DNA from: Paracoccaceae bacterium
GTDB taxonomy: Bacteria > Pseudomonadota > Alphaproteobacteria > Rhodobacterales > Rhodobacteraceae
DNA: 64,000 bases
Reading direction: 5' to 3'
Assembly (NCBI GenBank): GCA_024639125.1
Contig: JAHEJA010000028.1
Location: forward strand, 1 to 64,000
A model generated the notes under the pieces. The model did no database searches, was not told where the DNA came from, and was given only the letters and a program-made list of their open reading frames with translations. Positions 1-8,198 of the stretch are shown here, piece after piece (position 1 is the first letter of the stretch; each line of letters begins with the position of its first letter). The translations under genes were made by a program, and so were the position numbers.

Positions 1-1188
1 ACTTAGGGAAAGGTCAGCAGCCCCTTGCGCTATGCTATCAGTAAGGGTGATATTGCTTAGGGGGGAACCACTTTCGTTTTTGATTTCAATTGTATAGGTC
101 AAGACGTCGAAATCATCCACGTCGGATTTATCGACTGTTTTTGTCATTGTCACAAGTGTTGATTCTCTGAACCCAAAATAGCCAACCATTTCGTCTGTGT
201 GTTTGCGATTGGAATCAACATGTGTTTCATCTAAAACCATATTAATGCGTTTGTTTGTTAATGGTGATGTCCCATAAAACCCTGCATGCGTCCCGTCGTT
301 GCCGAATTGAGCCATCTCGGTGGCAACAGCCATATTTAACTGAATAGGTGTTGTCGCAATGTAGGGTGGGGGCGGGTCGGTGTCATCGATACCTTTAACA
401 CCCTCACCCGCGGGTACACGCCCATCGTCACCTACTGCGCCCTTCGCTCCTGCGACGCCTTGGATAAGCTTTCCGGTGGCTGTATTTAGAAAATTATAGG
501 TACCAGGCTGGGCTACGATATAACCGACTGTTTCACCAGCAAGGTCGTCGATCTCTAGGTTTCCTGTGTGACGGCCGACACACATGTCGGCGGTTACACC
601 GAAAAAAGGAGGTTTCCCTGCAGGCGGGGTATCTATGCTTTCGCAGTTGGATAACAATGGCACCTGTGCTCTCACATCATTAGACGTCATGATTTGTGCC
701 AGAATTACGGAATTAGTATTTCGTTTATTGACGTCAATAGCGTTGGTTACATTTACGCCTTCGTTTGCCCAATTTTTAAAATAGTGGTTCCCAGTGACCC
801 CAACTTTTTCTGCTTGGTACTGTTTTCCGTCGGGAAGCGTGTGTGAACCGATTTCTGAGACCAAACAATATACTGTGCCCACGTGGGCATTAGGATACCC
901 TGCATCTGGATTGAATTTCTGCACACGAATTTGCATGCTTGTGGTTGACACGTTCTGTAGCCGAATAACCGGCAGCGATTGCCCTGCGTTAGGTACTTGT
1001 CCAGTGCACACAACGACAGGAGCAAGGGTATAGGTATTTTGAAAGGTAACGGTTTGGAACCCTGTTCCAACAGAGCTTACTGTAATCGCTTCAAGCGTGT
1101 TCGTGATTTGAAATGCATGCGCCGAGCCTGTATTCAGAAAAATAGATAGTCCCAACGCATATAAAAAGTTCGACACACGGTTAAGCAT
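1..1188 (-). CDS. Secreted repeat-domain protein, 3' end beyond window
   Basis: An uninterrupted frame of 396 codons runs from an ATG at 1188 on the minus strand to the window edge, so the start is present and the C-terminus is missing. Residues 1-24 form a Sec signal peptide: a short basic start, a hydrophobic core and an Ala-x-Ala cleavage site (GSAHA). About residues 25-170 resemble a beta-sandwich module seen in secreted adhesin-like proteins (motif FQTVTFQNTY, paired Cys). A Gly/Ala/Asp-rich linker with a proline run (DDTDPPPPY) follows. From about residue 350 a DUF11-type repeat begins (LTYTIEIKNESGSPLSNI). The protein probably acts at the cell surface or outside the cell; its ligand is unknown. 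The upstream RBS is weak (GTGATGAAA), so the exact start is moderately certain. Confidence 0.75.
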   Translation of the reverse strand, partial: MLNRVSNFLYALGLSIFLNTGSAHAFQITNTLEAITVSSVGTGFQTVTFQNTYTLAPVVVCTGQVPNAGQSLPVIRLQNVSTTSMQIRVQKFNPDAGYPNAHVGTVYCLVSEIGSHTLPDGKQYQAEKVGVTGNHYFKNWANEGVNVTNAIDVNKRNTNSVILAQIMTSNDVRAQVPLLSNCESIDTPPAGKPPFFGVTADMCVGRHTGNLEIDDLAGETVGYIVAQPGTYNFLNTATGKLIQGVAGAKGAVGDDGRVPAGEGVKGIDDTDPPPPYIATTPIQLNMAVATEMAQFGNDGTHAGFYGTSPLTNKRINMVLDETHVDSNRKHTDEMVGYFGFRESTLVTMTKTVDKSDVDDFDVLTYTIEIKNESGSPLSNITLTDSIAQGAADLSLS

Positions 1189-1528
1189 TTCATCACACCA
1201 GTTTGTTCAGCAATCAATATTGTGACGACATTATGATTTAAACATACAATATTGAAGCGAAAAGCGGCCAAATTGCCAGATTATTAAAACTTTTGTCATA
1301 TTTGCCGCTACAGCCCTATGCGATACGGATCGATCAGACCGCCAACATAAATATCTATTCAAATTGTTGTTAAACGTTATAGTTGCGTATTGTAATCTTG
1401 CTTAACCGCACGACTCATTGAACTCTGACGATGGGGGTGGCGCTGGAGCAGGGGATGACAAATTCCCCAAGCCAGCCAACGCCCAACCAGCCAACCCAAA
1501 GGCAGAGCGCACCAATAGGGAGAAACCC
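1189..1528. other. Intergenic region between divergent genes
   Basis: This AT-rich stretch separates the minus-strand secreted protein from the plus-strand Rieske operon and should hold both promoters. I see no convincing -35/-10 pair or long palindrome. An open frame continues upstream of the ferredoxin to a TTG at 1418. That extension is Ala/Pro/Gly-rich low-complexity sequence without a good RBS, so I treat it as non-coding. Confidence 0.4.
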
Positions 1529-1840
1529 ATGACCGCGTGGATTGACGCCTGTGCAACAGATGACATTGACCCAGAGGATGTCATTCGATTTGATCACGGG
1601 TCTCGGACGTTTATTATCGTGCGCGACCACGAGGATAATTTTTATTGTTCCGATGGGCTATGCACCCACGAAGATGTGCATCTAAGTGATGGCTTAGTGA
1701 TCGAAGCCACTATCGAGTGTCCCAAGCATTCCTCGATTTTTCAATGCACAACAGGCCAAGTTACGACACCTCCGGCTTGTCATAACCTTAAGACATATGC
1801 GACGCGGGTCGAAAACGGCCGCGTGTTGGTGGAGATTTAA
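1529..1840 (+). CDS. MocE-like Rieske [2Fe-2S] ferredoxin
   Basis: This 103-residue soluble protein carries the full Rieske cluster motif: CTH at about residues 45-47 and CPKH about 17 residues later, two Cys and two His ligands. Such small ferredoxins pass electrons from a reductase to a Rieske oxygenase, as MocE does for MocD in rhizopine catabolism. I chose ATG 1529 over the longer TTG frame because AGGGAG lies 7 bases upstream and the Rieske fold begins directly after it. It abuts the isomerase gene (stop 1840, next ATG 1841), so the two are surely cotranscribed. No oxygenase or reductase partner is encoded in the window, so the electron acceptor is unknown. Confidence 0.85.
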   Translation: MTAWIDACATDDIDPEDVIRFDHGSRTFIIVRDHEDNFYCSDGLCTHEDVHLSDGLVIEATIECPKHSSIFQCTTGQVTTPPACHNLKTYATRVENGRVLVEI

Positions 1841-2614
1841 ATGGGTTTTCAATTAGCAGCCTGTGCTGAAATGCTATGGCAGGATAAACCAATTCATTGG
1901 CGTGCCGCACGATTGCACGAAATGGGATTTGGCGTTGGGCTATGGAATTGGCCCGCATGGGATTTGGACGCCTTGGAAAAGACGGGTGCAAATTTCACCA
2001 TTATGAATGGGTATCTTGTTGGACGTTTGGCGGATGATGCGGGGGCGGATCTTTTGATCCAATCAGCGCGTGAAACGGCACAGATTGGCAAACGGCTTGG
2101 TGTTGATCGGTTGAATTTACATGGGACAGGCTTGGGGGATTTCGGTCTTCCTATTCCGCAATTGCATCATGTCGCGCCCGATATGTGGTTAAAAGCCCGC
2201 GATACGCTTCACCGAATTTGTGACATGGCCGAACAAGAAGGCGTGCAATTTACGTTGGAAAATTTGAACCTGCGCGAACATCCGGGCTGTCCGTTCAACA
2301 CGACCCAAGACGTTTTGAATTTGGTCAGCTCTGTGAACCGGCCCCAGTTGAAAATCAACCTTGATCTTTATCATACGCAAATCGGAGAAGGCGATGTGAT
2401 CCGGTGGGCAAAAGCATGTCTCCCATGGATCGGAGAGATTCAAGTGGCGGACAATCCCGGACGATTTGAACCCGGAACAGGTGAAATGAATTGGCCCGTG
2501 ATTGCACGCGCGTTGCAGGACATGGGCTACAGTGGTCCCATCGGTTTAGAAGCCTATGCCAAAGCCAAAGAAGAAGACGCGTTAGACGCCTTTCGCGCGG
2601 CCTTTACACTTTGA
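1841..2614 (+). CDS. TIM-barrel sugar isomerase/epimerase (hydroxypyruvate isomerase-like)
   Basis: The 257-residue protein belongs to the xylose-isomerase-like TIM-barrel family (AP_endonuc_2), close in length and layout to hydroxypyruvate isomerase Hyi/OtnI and to MocC/IolI-type proteins. Metal-binding acidic and His positions are visible in FTLENLN, INLDLYHTQ, EIQVADNPGR and the C-terminal GLEAY. These enzymes interconvert keto and aldo forms of small sugars or polyols using a divalent metal. It follows the ferredoxin without a gap and precedes iolG, which suggests a cyclitol or related substrate. It is shorter than typical inosose dehydratase IolE (about 300 residues), so I do not call it IolE. 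The exact substrate cannot be read from sequence. Confidence 0.7.
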   Translation: MGFQLAACAEMLWQDKPIHWRAARLHEMGFGVGLWNWPAWDLDALEKTGANFTIMNGYLVGRLADDAGADLLIQSARETAQIGKRLGVDRLNLHGTGLGDFGLPIPQLHHVAPDMWLKARDTLHRICDMAEQEGVQFTLENLNLREHPGCPFNTTQDVLNLVSSVNRPQLKINLDLYHTQIGEGDVIRWAKACLPWIGEIQVADNPGRFEPGTGEMNWPVIARALQDMGYSGPIGLEAYAKAKEEDALDAFRAAFTL

Positions 2615-2716
2615 CCGGTTAAGTGCCTGTGGTAATGAAACCTAGGCTAGTTCAGTTAGCAAAGTCAGAAATTACACGCTTATAAACGGGCTTTGCCCAT
2701 TCACGGAGAAGCAAAT

Positions 2717-3712
2717 ATGTTCAAGGTTGGGTTACTTGGGGCAGGGCGCATTGCAGGTGTGCATGCAACAGCAATTACATCACATCCAAATAGCACATTG
2801 GCAGCAGTATCAGATTATTTTCCTGAAAATGCCGAAAAATTGGCGGCCCAGTATGGATCAGTGGCGCGCACAACAGAAGACATTATTGCCGACCCCTCTA
2901 TCGACGCGGTGTTGATCGCTACGCCTACGGATACGCATTCTGATTTGATCGAAGCAGCAACAGCGGCTGGCAAGGCAGTGTTGTGCGAAAAGCCGGTGGA
3001 TCTTAGCCTTGGGCGTGCGCGCGACTGTTTGGCTGCGTCATCCAAACATGGTCAACCCATCATGATCGGGTTTAATCGTCGGTTTGACCCGAATTTTGGG
3101 GCATTAAAAGCCGCGCTTGATGCAGGCGAAATCGGCAAGGCGGAATTGTTGTCCATAACGTCATTTGATCCCGCTCCGCCCCCGGTCTCTTATATAAAAG
3201 TGTCGGGCGGGTTGTTCCGCGACATGATGATCCACGATTTTGACATGGCGAACTTTATGATGGGCGCGGCACCCGTCACAGTTATGGCAACAGCCAGCTG
3301 TGTTGTTGATCCCGAAATTGGGGCCGCTGGTGATGTGGATACGGCTGTTGTTACATTAAGCTATGCCGATGGTCGGATCGCCGTAATCAAAAATTCGCGC
3401 CGTGCTGCCTATGGGTATGATCAGCGGGTTGAGCTGCTTGGTTCAGGTGGTTTGCTGCAAGCACAAAACATGTTGGAAAATACAGTTGTTAAATCAACAA
3501 CGGCTGGCGTCACAGGTGCAAAGCCGACGTATTTCTTTTTGGAACGCTATATGCCGGCTTATGCGGCGGAATGGGCGGCATTTGTAAATGCGTTAAAGAC
3601 TGGAACCGATATGCCTGTAACTTTGTCAGACGGTATTGATGCCTTGGCAATGGCTGAAGCGGCAACACAATCCGCGAAAACGGGATTACCGGTTAAGTTG
3701 TCAGATATCTAA
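2717..3712 (+). CDS. iolG: Inositol 2-dehydrogenase (Gfo/Idh/MocA family)
   Basis: The 331-residue NAD(P)-dependent dehydrogenase has an N-terminal Rossmann motif (GAGRIAG from about residue 8), the family signature EKPVD near residue 95, and the catalytic segment GGLFRDMMIHDFDMANF, which closely matches IolG. IolG oxidises myo-inositol to scyllo-inosose, the entry step of inositol catabolism. ATG 2717 was chosen because GGAGAA lies 7 bases upstream; the TTG at 2693 has no RBS. It sits downstream of the ferredoxin and isomerase with a 100-bp gap, and iolDCBJ lies 7 kb away on the other strand. A related cyclitol or sugar, as for MocA, is the main alternative substrate. Confidence 0.75.
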   Translation: MFKVGLLGAGRIAGVHATAITSHPNSTLAAVSDYFPENAEKLAAQYGSVARTTEDIIADPSIDAVLIATPTDTHSDLIEAATAAGKAVLCEKPVDLSLGRARDCLAASSKHGQPIMIGFNRRFDPNFGALKAALDAGEIGKAELLSITSFDPAPPPVSYIKVSGGLFRDMMIHDFDMANFMMGAAPVTVMATASCVVDPEIGAAGDVDTAVVTLSYADGRIAVIKNSRRAAYGYDQRVELLGSGGLLQAQNMLENTVVKSTTAGVTGAKPTYFFLERYMPAYAAEWAAFVNALKTGTDMPVTLSDGIDALAMAEAATQSAKTGLPVKLSDI

Positions 3713-3722
3713 ACCATCGTGT

Positions 3723-3746
3723 CGCGCCGCAGATTTTCGCGGCGCG
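3723..3746 (+). terminator. GC-rich hairpin after iolG
   Basis: Perfect 8-bp stem CGCGCCGC / GCGGCGCG with an 8-nt loop, 10 bases after the iolG stop. No T-tract follows, so it is either a weak terminator or a 3'-end protecting hairpin. Confidence 0.5.
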
Positions 3747-4272
3747 TACATGACGTACATTGCTTGCCGGGGTCTGTCAAATTCACGCATAATGAATGTT
3801 ATGTTAAATAAATGTGGTCCATTTGACGATACCTCTGCCGCTTCTGACGATATGTAATTATTGACGTGGCACTTGCATGGCATCTTCTCAGGTTTGCGTG
3901 ACCTGATCCAATCGTGACGCCGAAAGGTTGCTACCCAGGTAGTTATTTATTGCGAAACTGCTACCTTTGGGAATCATTTTCTAAGCGGATATCTTTGTTG
4001 TGTGGTCGCTTTGGGCAGCCATATATTTTGCGCTCGTGTCTATGAAGCACCGCATTGTCCCAGTTTGAGATTATCTAAATAACACAAATCATAAATTGAC
4101 GTTAGGGCATCTGGTTGGTTGGTTCATAATCTGCAAAAGAATATAGTTTTTCCAAACTCAGGGCGTTGACCCTATTTCACGTTAGCGTTACCATTCGCGT
4201 TGAAATTGCGAATTGGGTATTTTCCAAAATGCAATTTTAAGATCAGCATACGCTATTTTCAGGGAGGAAATA
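3747..4272. other. Intergenic leader of the agl operon
   Basis: About 525 bases upstream of aglE without a credible gene. A short inverted repeat, CTACC-CA-GGTAG, lies at 3931-3942 and a further CTACC occurs near 3970. AGGGAGGAAA at 4261-4270 is the strong aglE ribosome binding site. The operon promoter should lie here but I cannot place it with confidence. No transcription factor gene adjoins it. Confidence 0.4.
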
Positions 4273-5619
4273 ATGCGATTCAACTCTAAAACTTTGGGTG
4301 CCGCAACGGTTGCAGCGCTTTTGACATCTGGCGCAGCATTTGCCGGCAGCCATTCTGACGTTTGTAACACACCATCTGCATTGGGTGATTTGGGGAACTT
4401 TGAAGGCGAAGTGATCACAATCGCTGGCTCCATGGAAGGCAAAGACGAAGAAATGCTCACAAACACAATCAGCTGCTTTGAAAAGGCAACTGGCGCTGTT
4501 GTGAAATATTCCGGTTCACGTGACTTTGCAGCACTTATCGTTGCTGACTTGCGTTCAAACAACGCACCAAACATCGCGATTTTCCCACAGCCAGGTCTTG
4601 CTGGTGACATGGCGAAAGAAGGCCACCTAGTTCCACTTGGTGATGCAACGGCATCATGGATGGCGGACAACTATGGCGCGGGTCAATCATGGGTTGATTT
4701 GGGCACATATGCTAACGCCGATGGCAAAAAAGACATGTATGGTTTCGCGTTCAAAATGGACTTGAAATCATTGGTTTGGTTTTCACCAGAGCAGTTCGAA
4801 GACAACGGCTATGAAATTCCATCAACAATGGAAGATCTAATTGCATTGTCAGACCAGATGGTTGCAGACGGAAACACACCATGGTGTATCGGTGTAGAAT
4901 CCGGCAACGCAACAGGTTGGACAGCGACTGACTGGATGGAAGACATCATGTTGCGCACAACGTCACCTGAAAACTATGACCGTTGGGTGTCAAATGATTT
5001 GCCGTTCAACAGCCCAGAAGTCATCAACGCAATGGACGTTTACGGACAGTTCTCGCGCAATGACGCATATGTTGCCGGTGGCGCTTCTTCTGTTGCGACA
5101 ACATTCTTTGGTGACGCGCCAAAAGGTCTATTTTCTTCACCAGCAAGCTGCATGATGCACCGTCAAGCGTCATTCATTCCTGCGTTCTTCCCGAAAAAAG
5201 GCGAAGAAGTTGCAAATGGCGAAGCTGATTTCTTTTACTTCCCACCATTCGCAGCTCAAGATCTAGGCAACCCAGTTTTGGGTGCGGGTACACTTTGGAC
5301 AATGACCAAAGACAGCCCAGCGACACGCGCGTTCTTTGAATTCATGAAAGAGCCAGCAGCACACGAAGCATGGATGTCACAAGGTACATTCTTGACTGCG
5401 CACAAAGGTGCAGACTTGAACGCATACGCGACACCAGCACTTCGTAAGCAAGGTGAAATCTTGTCAAACGCGACAACATTCCGCTTTGACGCGTCTGATT
5501 TGATGCCAGGCGCGATTGGCGCAGGTGCGTTCTGGTCAGAAATGACTGCTTTCGCAAACGGTCAAGATTCAAAAACAACCGCGGATAATATCCAAGCGGC
5601 ATGGGACGCGATTAAGTAA
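4273..5619 (+). CDS. aglE: Alpha-glucoside ABC transporter substrate-binding protein
   Basis: The 448-residue periplasmic binding protein of the extracellular solute-binding family 1 has a Sec signal peptide (residues 1-24, cleavage after GAAFA). Its product would capture alpha-glucosides such as sucrose, maltose or trehalose for the AglFG permease. Assignment rests on the Agl layout (binding protein, two permeases, GH13 glucosidase, ATPase) and on family-like stretches such as GYEIPSTMEDLIALSDQM and LGAGTLWTMT. The frame is open further upstream, but ATG 4273 has an excellent RBS and starts exactly at the signal peptide. A strong stem-loop follows the gene. The precise sugar range is inferred from the operon, not from seen ligand contacts. 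Confidence 0.85.
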   Translation: MRFNSKTLGAATVAALLTSGAAFAGSHSDVCNTPSALGDLGNFEGEVITIAGSMEGKDEEMLTNTISCFEKATGAVVKYSGSRDFAALIVADLRSNNAPNIAIFPQPGLAGDMAKEGHLVPLGDATASWMADNYGAGQSWVDLGTYANADGKKDMYGFAFKMDLKSLVWFSPEQFEDNGYEIPSTMEDLIALSDQMVADGNTPWCIGVESGNATGWTATDWMEDIMLRTTSPENYDRWVSNDLPFNSPEVINAMDVYGQFSRNDAYVAGGASSVATTFFGDAPKGLFSSPASCMMHRQASFIPAFFPKKGEEVANGEADFFYFPPFAAQDLGNPVLGAGTLWTMTKDSPATRAFFEFMKEPAAHEAWMSQGTFLTAHKGADLNAYATPALRKQGEILSNATTFRFDASDLMPGAIGAGAFWSEMTAFANGQDSKTTADNIQAAWDAIK

Positions 5620-5642
5620 GCATCGCCCCTGTTAATCTATCG

Positions 5643-5669
5643 CAGAGCGCGCTTTATGGGCGCGCTCTG
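5643..5669 (+). terminator. Intercistronic stem-loop between aglE and aglF
   Basis: Perfect 10-bp stem CAGAGCGCGC / GCGCGCTCTG with a 7-nt loop (TTTATGG), 23 bases after the aglE stop and 36 before aglF. There is no long T-tract. This is the placement known from malE-malF type operons, where such hairpins stabilise the binding-protein mRNA and lower permease expression. That role is inferred here. Confidence 0.75.
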
Positions 5670-5705
5670 TTGTCTTGCTACCACCTCTTAGATATCGGAT
5701 CTGCC

Positions 5706-6959
5706 ATGCGTTCCATTCAACCGATTATTGCGAGCAATGGTCTGGCAATTGCTTTGACCATAATTGTTTTATTGCCAATCACAGCGATTGTTACTTTTTT
5801 CGCCACAGCGCCTCTTGATACTGCGCTTGCCGAATTTGGTTTGTGGCTACACGGACGCGGCAATTGGGCCATTTCAGAATTTGATACAATCCAGCGATTT
5901 TCAAAAATCGGCTTTGCGTTGCGATCTATTGTCATCGCGGTTGGGATTTCCTTTATGTACTTTGGCATTTCCAACTGGCTCAATATGGGTCTAGCCAAGG
6001 TACGTGCGCGTGATTCAATTGGGCGCCAGTCCACAATCATCGAAGCCATTCAGCCATGGATATTTGTTGGCCCCGCTTTGATGCTTTTGCTGTTGTTTTT
6101 GCTTATTCCCGCATTTTCAACCCTAAGCTTATCGTTTCAGGAATCTGATGGCACTTTGTCTACTCGGAATTATGCGTTTTTGTGGGATCGCGATGCCTTG
6201 GGGTATTTGCAGTTCCGGCTTGCGATGCGAAATTCCTTGATGTGGCTGGTTTTGGTTCCAACCCTTTGCATTAGCTTGGGTTTGTTGATTGCCGTGCTTG
6301 CTGACTCTGTGAAATGGGGCATCGTGGCCAAGACATTTATCTTTGTTCCTTTGGCTATCTCGTTTGTTGGGGCCGCCGTGATTTGGCGGAACATCTTTGC
6401 GGGTGGCGGGATTCAGGCCCAAGAAGCCATAAACGGGTTTACCCCATCCTATCAGATTGGTTTGCTCAAAGCGCTTTTGGGCCATTCCGCCGAATATAAC
6501 GAACCGCTTTATAATTTGAAATTCTGGGGGAACTTTTTCCTTATGTGGATTTTGGTATGGGTTCAAACTGGGTTTGCCATGGTCATTTTTTCTGCGGCTT
6601 TGCGTGGTGTTCCAAGCGACACAATCGAAGCGGCGACAATTGACGGAGCCAACCCATTCCAAATGTTTTTCCGCATTAAGTTGCCACAAATTTATTCAAC
6701 TGTTTTGGTTGTTTGGACGACGCTTGTGATTTTGGTGCTCAAGGTTTTTGACATTCCTTATGCCCTATCTGCGAACGACGACGATAAATTGCTTTTGGCA
6801 ACGATGATGGAAAATGCGCGCAACAACTGGTCGATTGGCGGGGACAACGTCGATAACCTTTTTGCTGCGATCGCCGTGATGCTTATGTTGACGGTTGTGC
6901 CGAATATGGTGTTCAACGCGTGGCGCATTCGCAAAGAACAACGAGAAATGGGACATTAG
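5706..6959 (+). CDS. aglF: Alpha-glucoside ABC transporter permease, first subunit
   Basis: This 417-residue inner-membrane protein is a MalF-type permease. It has two N-terminal hydrophobic segments (near residues 10-30 and 75-95), another near 120-140, and a C-terminal block of transmembrane helices. The EAA loop that contacts the ATPase is visible as EAATIDGANPFQMFFRIKLP. The extra N-terminal helices match AglF and MalF rather than short sugar permeases. ATG 5706 is preferred over an upstream in-frame TTG that falls at the end of the aglE/aglF stem-loop; the RBS is poor, in keeping with lower expression than aglE. The stop is followed 9 bases later by aglG. Confidence 0.85.
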   Translation: MRSIQPIIASNGLAIALTIIVLLPITAIVTFFATAPLDTALAEFGLWLHGRGNWAISEFDTIQRFSKIGFALRSIVIAVGISFMYFGISNWLNMGLAKVRARDSIGRQSTIIEAIQPWIFVGPALMLLLLFLLIPAFSTLSLSFQESDGTLSTRNYAFLWDRDALGYLQFRLAMRNSLMWLVLVPTLCISLGLLIAVLADSVKWGIVAKTFIFVPLAISFVGAAVIWRNIFAGGGIQAQEAINGFTPSYQIGLLKALLGHSAEYNEPLYNLKFWGNFFLMWILVWVQTGFAMVIFSAALRGVPSDTIEAATIDGANPFQMFFRIKLPQIYSTVLVVWTTLVILVLKVFDIPYALSANDDDKLLLATMMENARNNWSIGGDNVDNLFAAIAVMLMLTVVPNMVFNAWRIRKEQREMGH

Positions 6960-6968
6960 GAGGCCGCT

Positions 6969-8195
6969 ATGATTTCACGCAGTTTGCGCCATGTGGTTTT
7001 GGCATTAATCGTCTTTATTTGGGTCGTTCCCTTTGTCGCGCTTGTCACGACATCGCTACGTTCCGAAACAGCGTCAAAAACGTCAGGTTTTTGGAAGGCG
7101 TTTACCCCAACTGAATTGGGACATCGCTTTAGCACCCATGACGGGGACAACCAAGACGCCTTTGTTGTCATGACTGGCAATATTTTTGAACGCTTGAACC
7201 AAGGTTCCGAAAGCTTTCCTGTAACGGGGGATGTGAAATCCATTTTCTTTAAGGGGCGCGTTCCAGATCCCGACAACCCCGGCGAGACGATCTTGCTGCG
7301 CAAGTTGGTGCCGCCAAATGAACCAATGGAAGTCCGCGATGGTGAATTTGTCTTTGACGAATTTGGCAACTTTACATGGACCTTCCCCGAAGCATCGGCA
7401 CCACAACCCAAAAACCTGGATGTGTTCATTGACCAAGACCCGGTGTTTGGTGCGGATGCCTTTGTCGAGGTTTTGTTCCAAGACAAAAACGTACCTAACG
7501 CGCTTATTTCATCCTTTATTGTGACGATCCCAGCAACCATCATTCCGATCACCATCGCTGCATTTGCAGCCTATGCCTTTGCTTGGATGTCCTTTCCTGG
7601 TCGGGATTGGTTGTTTGTGATTGTCGTGTCCCTGATGGTGGTTCCGACACAGCTTGCGTTTTTGCCCGTTTTGCAAGGTTTCAGTGGCATCGCATCTTGG
7701 GCGACACAACTGAATGCGTGGCTCACGGATTGCGAGCTGAACGATACATGCCAAGTGGCGTCAAAATCCTTTGCTGGGCTTTGGATTACGCACACGGCGT
7801 TCGGGTTGCCATTGGCGATTTATCTGTTGCGCAATTACATTGTGGGGCTTCCAAAAGAGCTTTTGCAATCTGCACGGATTGATGGTGCCAATCATTTGCA
7901 AATTTTCACCAAGATCATCGTTCCCCTGTCGGTTCCTGCGCTTGCATCGTTTAGTATTTTCCAATTCCTTTGGGTTTGGAACGACTTGATTGTTGCGCTC
8001 TATATCGGACCCAACAACGCCGAAGACCTTGTGTTCCCAATTCGTCTACAGAAACAACTTGGTACATTCAAAGACCAGCTGCATTTGCTGAATGCATCTG
8101 CGGTTATTTCGATGATTGTTCCAGTGATTGTGTTCCTATCTATGCAACGCTATTTCATTCGCGGCCTGCTCGCAGGCTCCGTGAAAGGTGGATAA
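6969..8195 (+). CDS. aglG: Alpha-glucoside ABC transporter permease, second subunit
   Basis: The 408-residue MalG-type permease has an N-terminal transmembrane helix (residues 8-28), a large periplasmic domain of about 150 residues, and a C-terminal five-helix core. Its EAA loop reads SARIDGANHLQIFTKIIVP. The long periplasmic insertion is characteristic of AglG compared with MalG. It pairs with AglF to form the channel through the inner membrane. The RBS AGGAGG overlaps the aglF stop region and ATG 6969 follows at good spacing. aglA starts 3 bases after its stop, which implies tight cotranscription. Confidence 0.85.
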   Translation: MISRSLRHVVLALIVFIWVVPFVALVTTSLRSETASKTSGFWKAFTPTELGHRFSTHDGDNQDAFVVMTGNIFERLNQGSESFPVTGDVKSIFFKGRVPDPDNPGETILLRKLVPPNEPMEVRDGEFVFDEFGNFTWTFPEASAPQPKNLDVFIDQDPVFGADAFVEVLFQDKNVPNALISSFIVTIPATIIPITIAAFAAYAFAWMSFPGRDWLFVIVVSLMVVPTQLAFLPVLQGFSGIASWATQLNAWLTDCELNDTCQVASKSFAGLWITHTAFGLPLAIYLLRNYIVGLPKELLQSARIDGANHLQIFTKIIVPLSVPALASFSIFQFLWVWNDLIVALYIGPNNAEDLVFPIRLQKQLGTFKDQLHLLNASAVISMIVPVIVFLSMQRYFIRGLLAGSVKGG

Positions 8196-8198
8196 ATC

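Noticed and set aside
1418-1528. N-terminal extension of the Rieske ferredoxin from TTG
   Set aside because: Low-complexity Pro/Ala sequence, no RBS, and ATG 1529 has AGGGAG at proper spacing.
1841-2614. Inosose dehydratase IolE
   Set aside because: About 40 residues shorter than IolE and closer in layout to hydroxypyruvate isomerase-type proteins.
4177-4191. Possible LacI-type operator (GTTAGCGTTAC) ahead of aglE
   Set aside because: Not a true palindrome and no LacI regulator gene adjoins the agl operon.
6129-6689. Open frame of 186 codons on the minus strand within aglF
   Set aside because: Lies wholly within a convincing permease gene, has a composition typical of a shadow frame (many His, Gln, Lys, Arg), and no RBS.
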